From: Agrypnia vestita
Taxonomy: Eukaryota > Arthropoda > Insecta > Trichoptera > Phryganeidae
Direction: 5' to 3'
Assembly (NCBI GenBank): GCA_016648135.1
Contig: JADDOH010000325.1
Coordinates: 62,001-126,000, forward strand
DNA: 64,000 nt
The translations under genes were made by a program, and so were the position numbers. Position 1 is the first letter of the stretch, and each line of letters begins with the position of its first letter. The notes under the pieces are model-generated. The model was not told the origin of the DNA and did no database searches. It saw nothing but the letters and a program-made list of their open reading frames with translations. Positions 21,105 through 32,356 of this stretch are shown piece after piece.

Positions 21105-21403
21105 CAATTGTGTTACATTATTATATTACAAAGGGAGTTGTTTTATCTGTTGCATCAATGATCATATTGTCAATTGCAATAAAATGATATTTGTGAATTT
21201 CGATTTGCAGTCTGAAAAAAACTAACCCATAAAAACCATGTTTTTATTATACTCCCTTTCTTTGTAAAATATAACAACAATTAAAGACGAATTAAAACAT
21301 ATAACATAACACTAAACTTACAGTAATTTAATATATTTTTTAATCAAATTACTTAATCACTTAGAAAGATATACAGAAAAATCTAATTCACGAAAAAATA
21401 TTA

Positions 21404-21477
21404 GGTTACTACTGGGATTCGAACCCAGGTCACCTCCTTTTCGGGGCCGGTGTTCTGACCACTAAGCTATAGCAACC
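21404..21477 (-). tRNA. tRNA-like sequence (probable pseudogene)
   Basis: Read on the - strand the 74 nt have a fully paired 7-bp acceptor (GGTTGCT with AGTAACC, one G-U), a perfect T arm (CTGGG-TTCGAAT-CCCAG), and A- and B-box sequences. The anticodon region (ccggccccgaaaaggagg) does not form a standard five-pair stem, and the loop position expected to be U33 is C. It is therefore either a decayed tRNA or the head of a SINE without detectable body. No CCA is encoded, as usual in eukaryotes. Confidence 0.5.
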
Positions 21478-22547
21478 CTTCTATGTTTCCGTGAATATAT
21501 CGACCTTATATGTAGTTCTTATTTTTATTAATCTATTAATTTTTATTTTTGTCCATAGAGCAATCCACTTTTTTGATACGGTAGTTGAAATTACTTTGCA
21601 ATGCCACCGCTAGATGGATGCCAGAATTAATTGAATAATTCATTTATGAATGTGTTCTTGAATATATTTAATATATTTCTAAAATGTCAGATGTTTTGAG
21701 CTTTGATAAGACACTTTATGGTTTGAAGATTAAATTCTAAAAACATTTGTCAGTCAATTTAATCAAGATTTTGATAGATTCAATTATCAGCAATATTGTA
21801 CCTTATGAATTTCCAGCGTCAAATAATTTAAAATAGTCAGATTTGAGTAATGTAGAATTCTTCAAAACTAAGCAGAAATCTAAAAGAAACAAATTATTAT
21901 TCGATTTCTTCCCAAAAACTGAAGGGTGCTATCATCTGTGAACCAGTTGTCATACATTTTTGAAATTCATAGTGAAGTACCTACCTATAAAACCGACGGA
22001 GTAATTCAAATTTTAAATATTCCGTGACGTCATCAGTCCACCGTTGGTAATAATCAAACTTGTCTTGCAAACTGCGGTTCAAACTGAATATAACGTTGGT
22101 GTTTTAATTTAAACCTGGTATGGATGTCGATATTTTTTAGGTGAGTGTACCTATATTTTTAATGGTTTCACGTTTTTTAAAATCATATTGGTTATTCTAT
22201 TCGTTTCCTAGAACATTTGTATGGTCTCCAATTTGAAAAAACCATTAAAATTTCGAAAAATCCAAAATTATACTATAATTATTAATTTTTTTAACCAAAA
22301 TTTGTTAGATCATTTTCATCGTCGCCACGAGTCTACCTGCAAAGTTTCAGCTCGATTGGATCACGGGAAAAGGGTTAAAAATCGATCCGAAGTTTTTTCG
22401 ATAGACAAGCCGACGCTATGTGTTAAAAGAAAGGGAGTAATAAAAATGTCTATATTGCTTAGCGAATTAAGAATATTGTATGTTCTAATGAATCGCGGTA
22501 ATGATGAGATGTATCCGACATTCCCATTAAAAAATATATACGTATAC

Positions 22548-22995
22548 AGGTGTCTCGTATCTCGACGTCAAGCCGAAATCGGATGATAGGCCAAGTCATA
22601 ATAGTTATCAAAAAATATTTTAAAAAAATAAAAAAAACAGTAAGTTAAAACAGGGCGAAGTATTGATTTTGAATACTTGGTTTGGTCAAAAAGTGACATT
22701 TTCTTCCAAGCTGGAGCAGTTAGCTTAGCTTGGAAGAAAATGTTAGCTTAGCTAACAAAAGTTTACAGAAGTTTATTCAGGATTATGTAATAATAAAAAA
22801 AAATAAGAAAAATAAAAATTTGTAGCAACAGGAGTGAAAAGACCATCACAGGGTGTAGATTTTTTGATTTTTTTTAAATGCTTATAATTTTTAAAACACA
22901 CGACTTGGATTTTTTAAAATATTTTTCTGATAACTATTATAACTATTATCACCCGATTTCGGCTTGACGTCGACATACGGGACATCCTGTATATA
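22548..22995. mobile_element. TIR element with tacagg-type ends
   Basis: The left end (tacaggtgtctcgtatctcg, acgtcaagccgaaatcgg, tgata) recurs inverted at the right (tatcacccgatttcggcttg, acgtcgacatacgggacatc, ctgta). The similarity continues into taatagttatcaaaaaatatttt. TA borders both ends. Interior is AT-rich and non-coding apart from a hairpin at 22697-22742. Typical of a Tc1/mariner MITE. Upstream sequence at 21480-22540 has no recognised gene. Confidence 0.75.
22697..22742. other. 16-bp perfect hairpin
   Basis: cattttcttccaagct and agcttggaagaaaatg pair exactly across a 14-nt loop inside the TIR element. Confidence 0.8.
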
Positions 22996-23908
22996 AAACG
23001 TTCCCAAATTAAGTCAAAGTATTATTTTGAAAGAAAATGCAAATAATACACTGATATACTGCTGCGATTGGGAAAAACAGCTGTTGTCGGCCCGCATTCA
23101 CTGTATCACAATATTTATCAGTACTTTTGTTTATCCCTTTCATTAGTAAATGTGAAATTCCAAGAAAGTAGGCTCCTTTGCCCTGTATTTCAGGTAACGG
23201 GATAATCCACCCTGTCTGCGCTAATCACAATGTTCAGGTAGACGCAGGTGTTGTTTTAAGCCAGATAATGTAATAAAAACTGCGCAACTTTTCTAAACAT
23301 GTTTCATACTACCAGTGCAAAAAAACGTTTTTCTTTTGTTTTACAGTCAGACTCGTTTATAAATTTATAAAATATCTTATATAATACAAAGTGTCATTAA
23401 CAAAAATACTCACATAGATAAGCGATTTTTTTAATATCTTACTGAAAATGATAACATAAAAGAAAAATAATACAAATTAAATATAATAAAATAAATAAAA
23501 ATTAGGTAGCATGTCCCCAAACAGCAGTTGTATGCTGGTATAAGGGGATAGGAAATAAAGTAAAATAAATGGGTACACATAATAAATATCAGCACATTGA
23601 TTTGTTAAACAGTTATCTCCTCCCCGACACGAGTCCCTTAAGCTGTTTATTGAATAGTTCTATACTATTTAATTCCTTTATGGAATTGGGGATTCCATTA
23701 TAGAAATCAATCGCAGTGTATAGGAAACCATATCTCTCTCTATTAGTCCGCCGTATATCACTTTAAGAAGTATATTATATATATATTTATTTTATTTTTT
23801 TATTTTTTATTTATAAAGTAGTGGAAACCTAAAAGGTTTATGGGTAACATTTACATGATTCAAATATAAGAAATTATAATAATATAATTTAGATACAAAG
23901 GAATTTTT

Positions 23909-25852
23909 TTATATTTGGCCGAGTTTTAATATTTTTGTAACATCTCTTTTGAATTTGTCAGTGGTCAGTTGTTTGGTCTGCTGTGGCAAGTCATTGTACA
24001 GTTTTAGTCCGTTGCAAATTAGTCGGGATTGTCCTGTTTTTGTTTTGGCGTGCGTTATGTGATAGTTTTGAGCCATTCTAGTGTTGTGTTGGTGTTTTTC
24101 GTGTATTTTGTCTAATTTTATGCCTTCGTCTTGTATTTCGCCAATTGCTAGTTTGTGAATGATTTTAAGTGTTTCGATTTTTGTAATGCTTTCGATGTTT
24201 AATTGTTGTGTTATACGGTATACAGTTTCAGTTGGTGTCCGGTATTTCGGATCATAGACCATTTTTAATATCTTGTTTTGCTGTCGTTGGAGTCTGTTTA
24301 GGTTAGTTTTGTTTCCGGTTCCCCAGAAGGGTATCAAGTATTCTATTCTACTCTTGACGTATGCCTGGTACATCAGAATTTTTACGGTCTTTGGTGTGAT
24401 TTCGTGTATTTTGTGGAATAAGCTGGTCAATTTTGTCAGTGAGTCAGTTACTTTGTCTATTTGAAAGGTCCATTTGAGATGTCTGTTGTATGTTGAGTCC
24501 TAAGTATTTAGTATTTTCTAGTTCAGTAAGTGTTTCATTATGTATTTTTATGTCCATTTTATGCATTTTCCGTTTGGCCTCAAAGTTAATGTAGTTACAT
24601 TTTTGAGCGTTTAAGGTTAGTATATTTCTTTTTGTCCATTCAGTTAATGTGTCTATGTCTTTGTTGATTTGTTTTGTGGTTTCTATGTCATTATTGTTTT
24701 CGTAAAATATTCCGAGGTCGTCCGCATAGAGTATTATTTTGCCTCTAATATTTAGCTGCTCCAGGTCGTTTATGTATATTATATAGAGTAATGGTCCTAG
24801 GATTGATCCCTGTGGGACACCATAGCTGACATTCATATATGTACTTGTGGTTTCGTGTAGTGTGGTGTATTGCTTTCTGTCTTTTAGGTAGCTGTCGAAA
24901 ATGTTTAGGACGTTGCCAGTGATTCCGATTTTTGATAATTTGTTGACTAGGGTAGTCAGATGTACCGTGTCAAATGCTTTTTTAAAATCGAAAAAGAGTC
25001 CGGTCACGCTTTTCCCTTCGTCAATTTTTGTCTGTAAGTAATTTAATAAATTTATCATGGCTGTTGTGGTTCCCTTTTTTCTTGAAAGCCGTGCTGTGTT
25101 TTCGTCAGTATGTTGAGTTTATTCAAGTGTTCGAGTAGTCTTTTGTGTATTACTTTTTCAAATATTTTACTAAATACAGTGAGGTTTGCTATGGGTCTGT
25201 AGTTGCTGGCTTCGTCTTTTTTGCCACTCTTGTGTATTGGGGTTATTCTGGCTATTTTCAGCTCATTGGGGAAAATTCCGAGTTTCATGTGTCTATTTAT
25301 GAGTCTTGTGATGGTGGGTATTACTGTGTCTTGTATGATTTTGAGTGTTAATGTTTTGATCTTGTCATATCCGGGGGATGCATTTTTTTTTAGATTTTTT
25401 ATTATTAGCTTGATTTCTCTGTCTGTGGTTTGTCTGAGGTACATTGAGGCGTTTGTTTTTGGGTCTTGTGGTGGTGTTGCTTTTTTCGGTTCGTTGATTT
25501 GTGTTGCTAGGTTTTCTCCGACTGTAGAGAAGAAAGTGTTTATGGTTTTCACTATTTCTTGCGGATCTTCTGTGATAGTTCCATCTTCTTTCTTTATTCT
25601 CTTTATGTTTGTTTTTTTAATGTCTGAGTGAGATACAATGCAATTCACAATTTTCCAGAGTTTTCTGCTGTTATCCTCAGCGTTGTTTAGTTGCGCACTA
25701 TAATGATCTTTTTTTGCTTTTTTTATGGATGTTTTTACGTCTTTTTGGCAGTAGTTATAATATTTTATAAGTTCGGAGCTATGCATTTCGTTTTTCATTG
25801 TTTTGTATGCTTCGTCTCTTATTTTAATCTTTTGGAAAATGTCTTTTGTCAA
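23909..25852 (-). pseudogene. LINE 1 reverse transcriptase and C-terminus, two frameshifts
   Basis: Three consecutive frames cover the RT. The first (25055-25852) has LKKNASPGYDKI, ELKIARITPIHKSGKK and SNYRPIANLTVFSKIFEKVI. The second (24444-25058) has GLFFDFKKAFDTVHL, VPQGSILGPLLYIIYINDL, ILYADDLGIF and LNAQKCNYI. The third (23909-24430) has SRIEYLIPFWG, NKILKMVYDPK and ICNGLKLYNDLPQQ. YADD carries the catalytic aspartates. The frame shifts at about 25056 and 24437. The high quality of each frame suggests a fairly young insertion. The order of motifs fits CR1/Jockey-group LINEs; I do not assign a clade. Confidence 0.85.
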
Positions 25853-25933
25853 CCATCCTTTAATATTGTTTGTATATTTTCTATTTGTTGTCTGGGTTGT
25901 TTTGTTTAGCTCTTCATTTATGATTAATTGTAA

Positions 25934-26630
25934 TTAAGCAAAGGTGTTTATTGTGTTATTTTTTAGTGTTTTTTCGAGGTTTATAATGAGCTTTTTGTAG
26001 TCAGTTAATTTGTTTGTGTACTCTTGTTTTCTGCTTCCTGTCGTTGTTGGTATTTCGAATTCAATCTCGATTGATTTATGGTCACTGAGAGGGGTTTCCG
26101 TTAGCTTTAATGTTGGTGGTATTTCGTACGTGATATTTGTAGACACATGGTCTATAATTGTATTGTCGCCTCGATTGTTTTCTCTGGTATAGTTTTGTTC
26201 ATCTATTTTATTTAATATTTCAAAGTTTTTACTTTTTAGTACATTTTTGTAGTCTTCTACGGATCTGTCATTTATTTTTAGTAGATTAATGTTTGTGTCG
26301 CCAATGATAATTGTCTTGTCTTTATTCTGTATGTTTGAAATGTTTTGTTCAAGGTATTGAATGTAGTCGCTTTAATTTTCTTTGTTTGGCTGCCTGTAGA
26401 TAGCAATGATGCAAATGTTTGGTTTGATGATTTTAATTTTTAATAGATTATTTACGTCTTTATAGGTTTCCTCTTTATGTACGTCAAAGTCTAGGTTTTT
26501 GTGTACATACATAGAGACCCCTCCGCCTTTTCTGTTTCTGCAAGAGTGAACTCCGTTGTAGTTATTAATTTTAAGAAGTATATCACTATATAAGTTTAGT
26601 CTCTTGTTCTTGTGTGTTGTCTATGTACGT
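25934..26630 (-). pseudogene. LINE 1 endonuclease domain
   Basis: The - strand gives GVHSCRNRKGGGVSMYVHK, then NICIIAIYRQPNKEN, then a TIIIGDTNINLL segment, and LTETPLSDHKSIEIEFE. These are the conserved blocks of LINE apurinic/apyrimidinic endonucleases (GG-v, YRPP-like, GDFN-like, SDH). At least one stop interrupts it near 26372, and a further stop near 25934 separates it from the RT frame. Confidence 0.8.
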
Positions 26631-26689
26631 CACTGTTCTGGTAAAGGATGATATTCGTTTTTAATAACTTATTCTTTATTTTATAAGTT

Positions 26690-28190
26690 ATCTTTATCTT
26701 TTCCACATACATCAGATCTTCTAGGTTAAGCGTTAAAAAAATAAGTCAGTGGTTCTGGTGTATCGATCTAGGTTGAAGATTATTTTAAGGGCTCTGTTTA
26801 AAGTTCTTTGTATCATTCCCTGCGCCTGTGAATTTCACTGTAATAATAATGCCATATAAAATATGAGGGAAAATAAAAGCATTGTATATATTTTTTTAGT
26901 TCTTGTATCAAATAGTTCAGCTCTTTTCATCACACCAACTACAGGCCCAAGTTTTTTTAAAAGAGCTCGAGTATGATTCGTCCATAGAAATCTCATCTAT
27001 TTCAAGCCCCAGATATTTCACATAATCACTTTGTTTTACAGTATATCCCTTTAAAGAAAGTGTTAGGCTTAAAGGCTGTTTATTTTTTTACTTTAGAATC
27101 ATGTAATTTGTTTTTTTTAATACTAAGTGCATTTTTATTAAGCCACAAAAGGTACACATGCAAATCATCATTAATTCTGCTCTGTAAGTTGCTTTTGCCA
27201 TCCCTGCTATAAATTAATAGAGTATCGTCAGCATAAAAAATATTTTCCCAGTAAATTAGCATATCGCAGATCATCTATATATAATAAATATAATAATGGA
27301 CCCAATATTGAACCCTGCGGAACTCCGATGTCTATATTTACATGATCACTCAACTTATTGAAATTCTTTGTCATAGTACATCTTCCTTTTAGATAGCTTT
27401 CAATACGTTTTAGTGTATTACCCAGTATTACCCCTGATCCCAAGACTGTTTAATTTTTTAAATAAGATATCATGGTTTACAGTGTCGAATACTTTTGACA
27501 GGTCTATAAATACATACTGGTATAACATAATTTCCTTTATCTAATTCTTTATTAATAAAGTTAATGGCATCCATTAGTGCAGCAGAGGTATTGCTTCCTT
27601 TCTGGAATCCATATTGATAAGGATCAAAACCTCCATTTTTATTTATAAATTGAACGATGCGCGAATGCAATACTTTCTCAAAAATTTTACTGAAAGTACT
27701 TAATAGGCTAATTGGACGATAGTTACCCGTATCCTTTTTACTGCCCGATTTATGAATTGGTATTATATTGGCAATTTTTAATTAAACATTGGGGAAATTC
27801 CATTATCTTCAATACATTTATTAATTACTTTTGACAGAGGCTCAGCAATTATATTTTGCAGATTTTTAATATCTGATGTTGTTATTCCATCATACCCACA
27901 AGCCACGTTCATTTAAAGACTTTTTATAATATTTATAATTTCAGATTTATCAGTTCGAGCTAAGAAGATGCTATTTAACGAGGTTGCTAATCTATCGTTC
28001 GTTAATCCATAATTGCCTTATTTTGTTGTGAGTTTAGGGCCAGTTTTTTTCCGACAGTAGCGAAGTATTCATTCATTGTATTTGCTATGGTTTGACTACC
28101 ACAAATAGCTATTTCAGATACGGTCGATTTTTTTTTCTTTCTCATCGATGTCTACAAAGATTCTAAAAACCCATAACGATATTCTTTCAA
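26690..28190 (-). pseudogene. LINE 2 reverse transcriptase, decayed
   Basis: A second, different LINE RT lies directly upstream in the same orientation. Recognisable blocks are QYGFQKGSNTSAALMDAINF (27470-27670), VPQGSILGPLLYLLYIDDL (27228-27443), FYADDTLLIYSRD (27080-27274), and a C-terminal piece near 26700-26990 with GVMKRAELFDTRTKKIYTML-like sequence. Frames break repeatedly. The N-terminal RT part at 27700-28150 is readable only in fragments. Confidence 0.75.
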
Positions 28191-28374
28191 ATTAAATACA
28201 TCCCACCCGCGAACCTTCTAAAAAATGTTACAAACATTTCTACTGCGCTATTTCTAACATTCTATTTTTAAGAGATTTAAAAACAAATTTATTATTAAAA
28301 TTAAAAAACCTATATAAATACAGGGTATAACAAAGCTAGTCCACAATTCTTTACAGGTGCATTTCTGCCTAAAG

Positions 28375-29688
28375 CAGTGGTTCTTAACCTTTTAGTCCTG
28401 CGGTACCATTTGACAAAATTTTCGTTATGCTATGGACCACCCAGTTGGTTTATTGATTTGGAGGCAATATTCAGTAAATAAATGTAAGTAAATAAAGGGT
28501 TCTTTTAGATTTCAACAAATAAAAAACGTATAAAATTACTAAAACCACTTTTATTAATTTTATTTATTTTTTTAAAGTAAATTCACATGCCAATGCAAGC
28601 ACAAAAATCTCATTAAAATGTAATTGTAAATAATATTTAAAAAAAAATAAAAAAATCATGAAAGATTCTAATGAGATTTTTGTGCTTGCATACTTTTTAC
28701 TAATTTATGAATCCTTGGTTCAGTGCTGTTGCAATAATTTTATTGAGCGTATCAAGCGAAGAAAAGTTTTTGTTTTCGGTTTTGTTGATCCATAGCTCGA
28801 TTTTAGCGATATATGCCCTGATTTTGTCTTAATGAGCAAATATATTGCTCATGCCTTGCAACTGCAAATTTCTTGAACCTTGCAGTTGAAGGTTCAATTT
28901 ATTTAGTTACGTAAAAAATTGGCTATATAAGCAAAACCAATTTTAAATTCTAAGTCACAGAACTGGTCCAATAGCTCTTTGTTCTCCTTGTTAGTTAAGA
29001 ATATTTTAACTTCCTCTTTTAGTTCGTACAACCTCGACAGCATGTTTGCTTTGGAAAGCCAACGTACTTTCGTGTGGAAAAGCAGAGTTTCGTGTTCAGA
29101 GTTCATATCAGAGTACAGTTGGTTGAAGAGACGAGTATTGAGCGCAGTCTTTTTAATAAAGTTAACTACTTTTATAGCTGTTTTCATCGTCAGAGCAAAG
29201 CATTCCGGGAGTGTTTTGGCTGCCAATGCTTGACGATGAATAACACAGTGCGTCGTGATTGCAGATGGATTTTTGGTTTTTATTAACGCTGCAAGACCAG
29301 ATCGGGAACCAAGCATAGCAGGAGCGCCATCCGTACAAACCCCCGCCAGTTTTTCCCACATAAGTCCATGTTTCTCCTTATGTTGACTAATTGCGTCCAT
29401 AACATCTGCACCTTGCAACGTCGTTTTAAGTTCTTGGGTTAATAGTAACTCCTCTTTAAAAGTTTTATTTTCATCCAAAAATCGAACATACACAAGTAAT
29501 TAGCAACATTGCGAAACGTCAGTAGATTCATCACATAGTAATGCAAAATAAGTCGCAGTCGGGCGTGTAACGCGCTCGGGTTATGTCGTGTGGATTCTTA
29601 TCACTTATTTATTGGTATGGCTCGCGGACCACTTGAAATGCTTCCAAGGACCGCTAGTGGTCCACGGACCACTGGTTAAGAACCACTG
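28375..29688 (-). mobile_element. hAT transposon, internally deleted
   Basis: Terminal inverted repeats cagtggttcttaacc (28375) and ggttaagaaccactg (ending 29688) are exact. An 8-bp target duplication GCCTAAAG is present on both sides (28367-28374 and 29689-29696), the hallmark of hAT. Subterminal sequences also mirror each other (cggtaccattt, tggaccac versus cacggaccact). Length 1,314 bp is too short for a full transposase. Confidence 0.92.
28903..29493 (-). pseudogene. hAT transposase, ZBED5/FAM200-like fragment
   Basis: The 196-codon frame contains KLAGVCTDGAPAMLGSRSGL, then THCVIHRQALAAKTLP, then LFHTKVRWLSKANMLSRLYEL. These are core hAT blocks with the catalytic Asp of TDGAP and the CxxH insertion-domain motif, most like the transposases that gave rise to vertebrate ZBED5/FAM200 proteins. 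The BED zinc finger and C-terminal dimerisation part are missing. More N-terminal sequence is readable in another frame just upstream at 29494-29580 (CDESTDVSQC-type reading). Confidence 0.88.
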
Positions 29689-29966
29689 GCCTAAAGTATG
29701 AGTCGAAAATGAACCAATAAAATTTGAACTAGCATTTTTAAATAAAGTTTTAATCATTTTATTTGACTTGTATTCAAGCAAATAAATTTTGAATATTTTG
29801 TATAAGTTACTTCAAATTTAGTCAAACGTTTTACAAAAAAATGCAGACTTTGGAGTCGCTTATCTCCCTAACTATTGATATTGATGTATTGATCTCGTAC
29901 TATTTTCGATTCATAAATTAGTCAAGAACCTCAACAATCATTGAGCTTCATTTGAACACGTGCGAG

Positions 29967-30602
29967 TCGAGAGTTGTGCCCCAGGACAAAAGAGTGGCGC
30001 TCCACCCTCTCTGCCTACCCTTGCGGGGAAACGGCGTAATGGCAAGTTAGTTCGTTAGTTATTAATTTTTCGGCATTATTGTCAGTTTGATACACTAACT
30101 TTGTGTGTCTACATAGCAACAATATAGAAATAGCAGCAAAGGATTAGTGGAAATACTCCAACAGACATGTGTCTGATATTCCAATTCTGTAATTAGGACA
30201 TTCCGGCAATTTACCTGTTTGTCGGTACCTTTATCATTTCTCAATGTTTAAATATTTACGTGTAAACAAACAATGAAATGAACCAAATCTCTATTCAAAC
30301 ATTTTGTCGAAAGTGTAATTGGATTTACCCGTATTCTCGTTTTGAAATATTGTGGACGGGCAAAAACTAGAAATATTGAATTTGAATTTGTAATTTTATG
30401 GCTAGATGGGTAAGTTAGATTTCTAGGGTATACTGCCATGTGTCGGATTCCTTTGCAGGGTCCATCACCAGGTCTGAAAAATCGGCGTCGGCCAGAAAGG
30501 TCGTGTATACATACTTACTTACTTACCATCACGCCGTTTCCCCGTGGGGATAGGCAGAGAGGATAGAGCGCCACACTCTTCTGTCCTGACATACAACTCT
30601 CG
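29967..30602. repeat. Inverted pair of ~80-bp repeat
   Basis: gagagttgtgccccaggaca at 29969 to cggcgtaatgg (30041) is matched inverted at 30526-30602 (catcacgccgtttcccc, taggcagagagg, acaactctc). The repeats resemble LINE 3' tails. The intervening 480 bp has no recognised gene. Confidence 0.75.
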
Positions 30603-30658
30603 CCTCATCCACATTCATACATCTCCGCATGCATGCTTGCCGGTTGTTGAGGTTTCGT

Positions 30659-30720
30659 GTATACACGGCGGATACCCCAGAAAATTTTAATCGGAAGATT
30701 CTGGACGGCCGTGAAAACCT
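30659..30720 (+). repeat. Repeat shared with 14583-14649
   Basis: atacacggcggataccccag, aaaa, then gaagatt and acggccgtgaaaa follow the same order as at 14583-14649. A (CATA)n microsatellite is nearby at 30781-30802. Confidence 0.6.
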
Positions 30721-31138
30721 GTTTTTAATTTTAAATACTTATTTGGATTTTTCGGAACTTGTATTGTGTAGATTTTTTTAATGTACATACATACATACAT
30801 ATTTATTAAAATAGATTTAAAATACCTCATCATCTTCATCCCCTTGTCCTAGTAGTGTCGGGGGCCCAAAGACTTGACAAGGTGTTTCCATATTTCCCTT
30901 TCTTGGGGTGCTTCCGCATGATTCAATCAGTCTAGGACCCTTAATATATTTTTTTAATAAGGTAACCATCTCATAATAAAAGTATATTTAAAATTGGCGT
31001 CAATTCACCCAACCCCCCACTGCCTAACCCCCCACCATTTCGTAGGAGGCGGGGCCTGATTTATTTATTTTATCATCATCGTCATGATCAGCCCAATTCT
31101 TGCGATAAAACATCAAATATACGCTATCTGATGTCAAA

Positions 31139-31148
31139 TATAAAAAGG
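31139..31148 (+). promoter_or_regulatory. TATA-like box upstream of the trunk-like gene
   Basis: TATAAAAAGG lies 525 bp before the trunk-like start codon. No strong initiator is obvious 30 bp downstream. A TCAGT match near 31466 and a tcagcatcgagag near 31502 are alternative start regions. Confidence 0.3.
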
Positions 31149-31663
31149 CGAGCGTTACTTGTACAAATTTTTAACATAACTGAGCGTAGTGCGATGTCGG
31201 GATTTAAAAATAGCTTAAAAGTTGAATTGTTTTCATCAAATAGAAGGCTGAAACTGAGGTAATTAATAAGCCCATTATCCGTCTTCGTTTGAAGACCGCC
31301 GAACGCTGCAATACTTTTATATTATTTTAATGGGTTTTCCATTGTGAAGGGTACTCGGCTAATTCTAAGAATTTTAGGGGGTAAGAAAGGGAAGGATTAC
31401 ATTTAAAGCTGCAGGTCAGACAGAAAAGGGTAATTAAATATATATTTTTAAATTTACACTTGGAGTCAGTAAGGGAGTAAGGAGTCTGCTGTCTTCACAC
31501 AGTCAGCATCGAGAGCTCAGCGGCAATGCTCGCTTTAAAGCTTTTTATAGTTGAAGTAATATAAGATTAACAGTAAATTGTGATAAATGGTGTAAATAAT
31601 GGTATAATGGGAAAATAATAAGGATTCGGACTATTATAACATCGAATTTTTATAAATAGTGAA

Positions 31664-32356
31664 ATGGCGCAAGTTATTTTAAATACCTTTCTTCGCGCCG
31701 TTATACTGTTGGTATTTTCCGCGACGCGTGTCGGGTGCGCCAGCCTCGATGTCTCCAGGAACGGACGGTTCCACGGGTCCGGACCGGAGGTGGACGCGAA
31801 AATGGGCCTCGTGAGTTCGGGATGCAACTCCCTGGAGCCGGAGCACCTCGCCGCCATCCTGGGGCCGGCGTACAACCCGCGCTACATGAGCCTGACGCCG
31901 CCGCAGCAGGCGGACGTAGATCCTTCGACCAAAAAGCGGAAAGTGGCCGATTTTTACCAGTTTTCCGTCGACGGAGGCTTCGCGGAGGAGATAGACGGGG
32001 CTCCCGCGTGGGAGATGGACCACACTCGGACCCCAGCGGGATTCGAGGGGCGCGCGAAGAGGGCGGCTTCCCCCCCCAGACCCTGGGAGTGTCAGGCTAC
32101 CGTTAAGTGGATCGATCTAGGCGCGGATTACTTTCCGAGGTATTTGCGAAGCGTCGAGTGCACCAAACACGATTGCTGGTATGGTAAATTCACCTGCAAG
32201 GCGAGGTCGTTCACCGTAAAAATGCTGAGGAGGAAGCGAGGAAAGTGTGTCTTCCATAACAGGAGGGAGGAAGTGTCCGGTCTACCGCGGGAGTTGAGGG
32301 AGCTTTGGGTGTGGGAGGAGAGAGCGGTGAACTTTTGTTGCGACTGCGCCGCGTAA
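31664..32356 (+). CDS. trk: Trunk-like cystine-knot ligand (Torso pathway)
   Basis: The 230-residue precursor starts with a signal peptide (residues 1-26, hydrophobic AVILLVFSA, cleavage after VGCA). A variable pro-region follows, with a furin-type site RAKR at 130-133 and a second basic cluster KKRK at 90-93. The mature part (134-230) has eight cysteines at 143, 166, 171, 178, 195, 225, 226 and 228. It contains WIDLGADYFPRYLRSVEC, CWYGKFTCKARSFTVKMLRR and the terminal NFCCDC. This layout is that of Trunk, the secreted, proteolytically activated ligand of the Torso receptor tyrosine kinase, related to PTTH and more distantly to noggin. The coding region is one uninterrupted exon and strongly GC-rich at third positions. 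PTTH is the main alternative; FPRYLR and CWYG with the CCDC end favour Trunk. It is convergent with fibrillin. Confidence 0.85.
   Translation: MAQVILNTFLRAVILLVFSATRVGCASLDVSRNGRFHGSGPEVDAKMGLVSSGCNSLEPEHLAAILGPAYNPRYMSLTPPQQADVDPSTKKRKVADFYQFSVDGGFAEEIDGAPAWEMDHTRTPAGFEGRAKRAASPPRPWECQATVKWIDLGADYFPRYLRSVECTKHDCWYGKFTCKARSFTVKMLRRKRGKCVFHNRREEVSGLPRELRELWVWEERAVNFCCDCAA

Larger units (their letters stand above)
23794..26640 (-). mobile_element. LINE 1 (endonuclease + RT), near-complete ORF2, decayed
   Basis: Read on the - strand it runs from an apurinic-type endonuclease through RT to a C-terminal region and an A/T-rich tail near 23794. A 5'-truncated second copy of its tail is at 4784-4966. 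The 3' end includes ggccgagttttaatattttt and ggaaacct phrases. The first ORF is absent, so the 5' end is truncated near 26640, close to the next LINE. Confidence 0.85.
28321..29935. mobile_element. MITE family A relative, interrupted by a hAT element
   Basis: The left arm (28321-28374) begins cagggtataacaaagctag after TA. After the hAT insertion it resumes with tatgagtcgaaaatg and continues through tttaatcattttatttgact and aaacgttttacaaaaaaatg to cgattcataa. The same left-arm start occurs near 60664. The right end is diverged, so its boundary is approximate. Confidence 0.65.

Noticed and set aside
22221..22586. 121-codon + strand frame
   Set aside because: It runs into the left end of a TIR element, its composition is AT-driven, and it has no recognised motif.
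25203..25631. 142-codon hydrophobic + strand frame
   Set aside because: Antisense of the LINE 1 RT; Leu/Phe/Val richness comes from Lys/Asn/Asp codons on the other strand.
31679..32106. Long overlapping frames on both strands of the trunk-like gene
   Set aside because: High GC removes stop codons in alternative frames. Only the + frame has a signal peptide and cystine knot.
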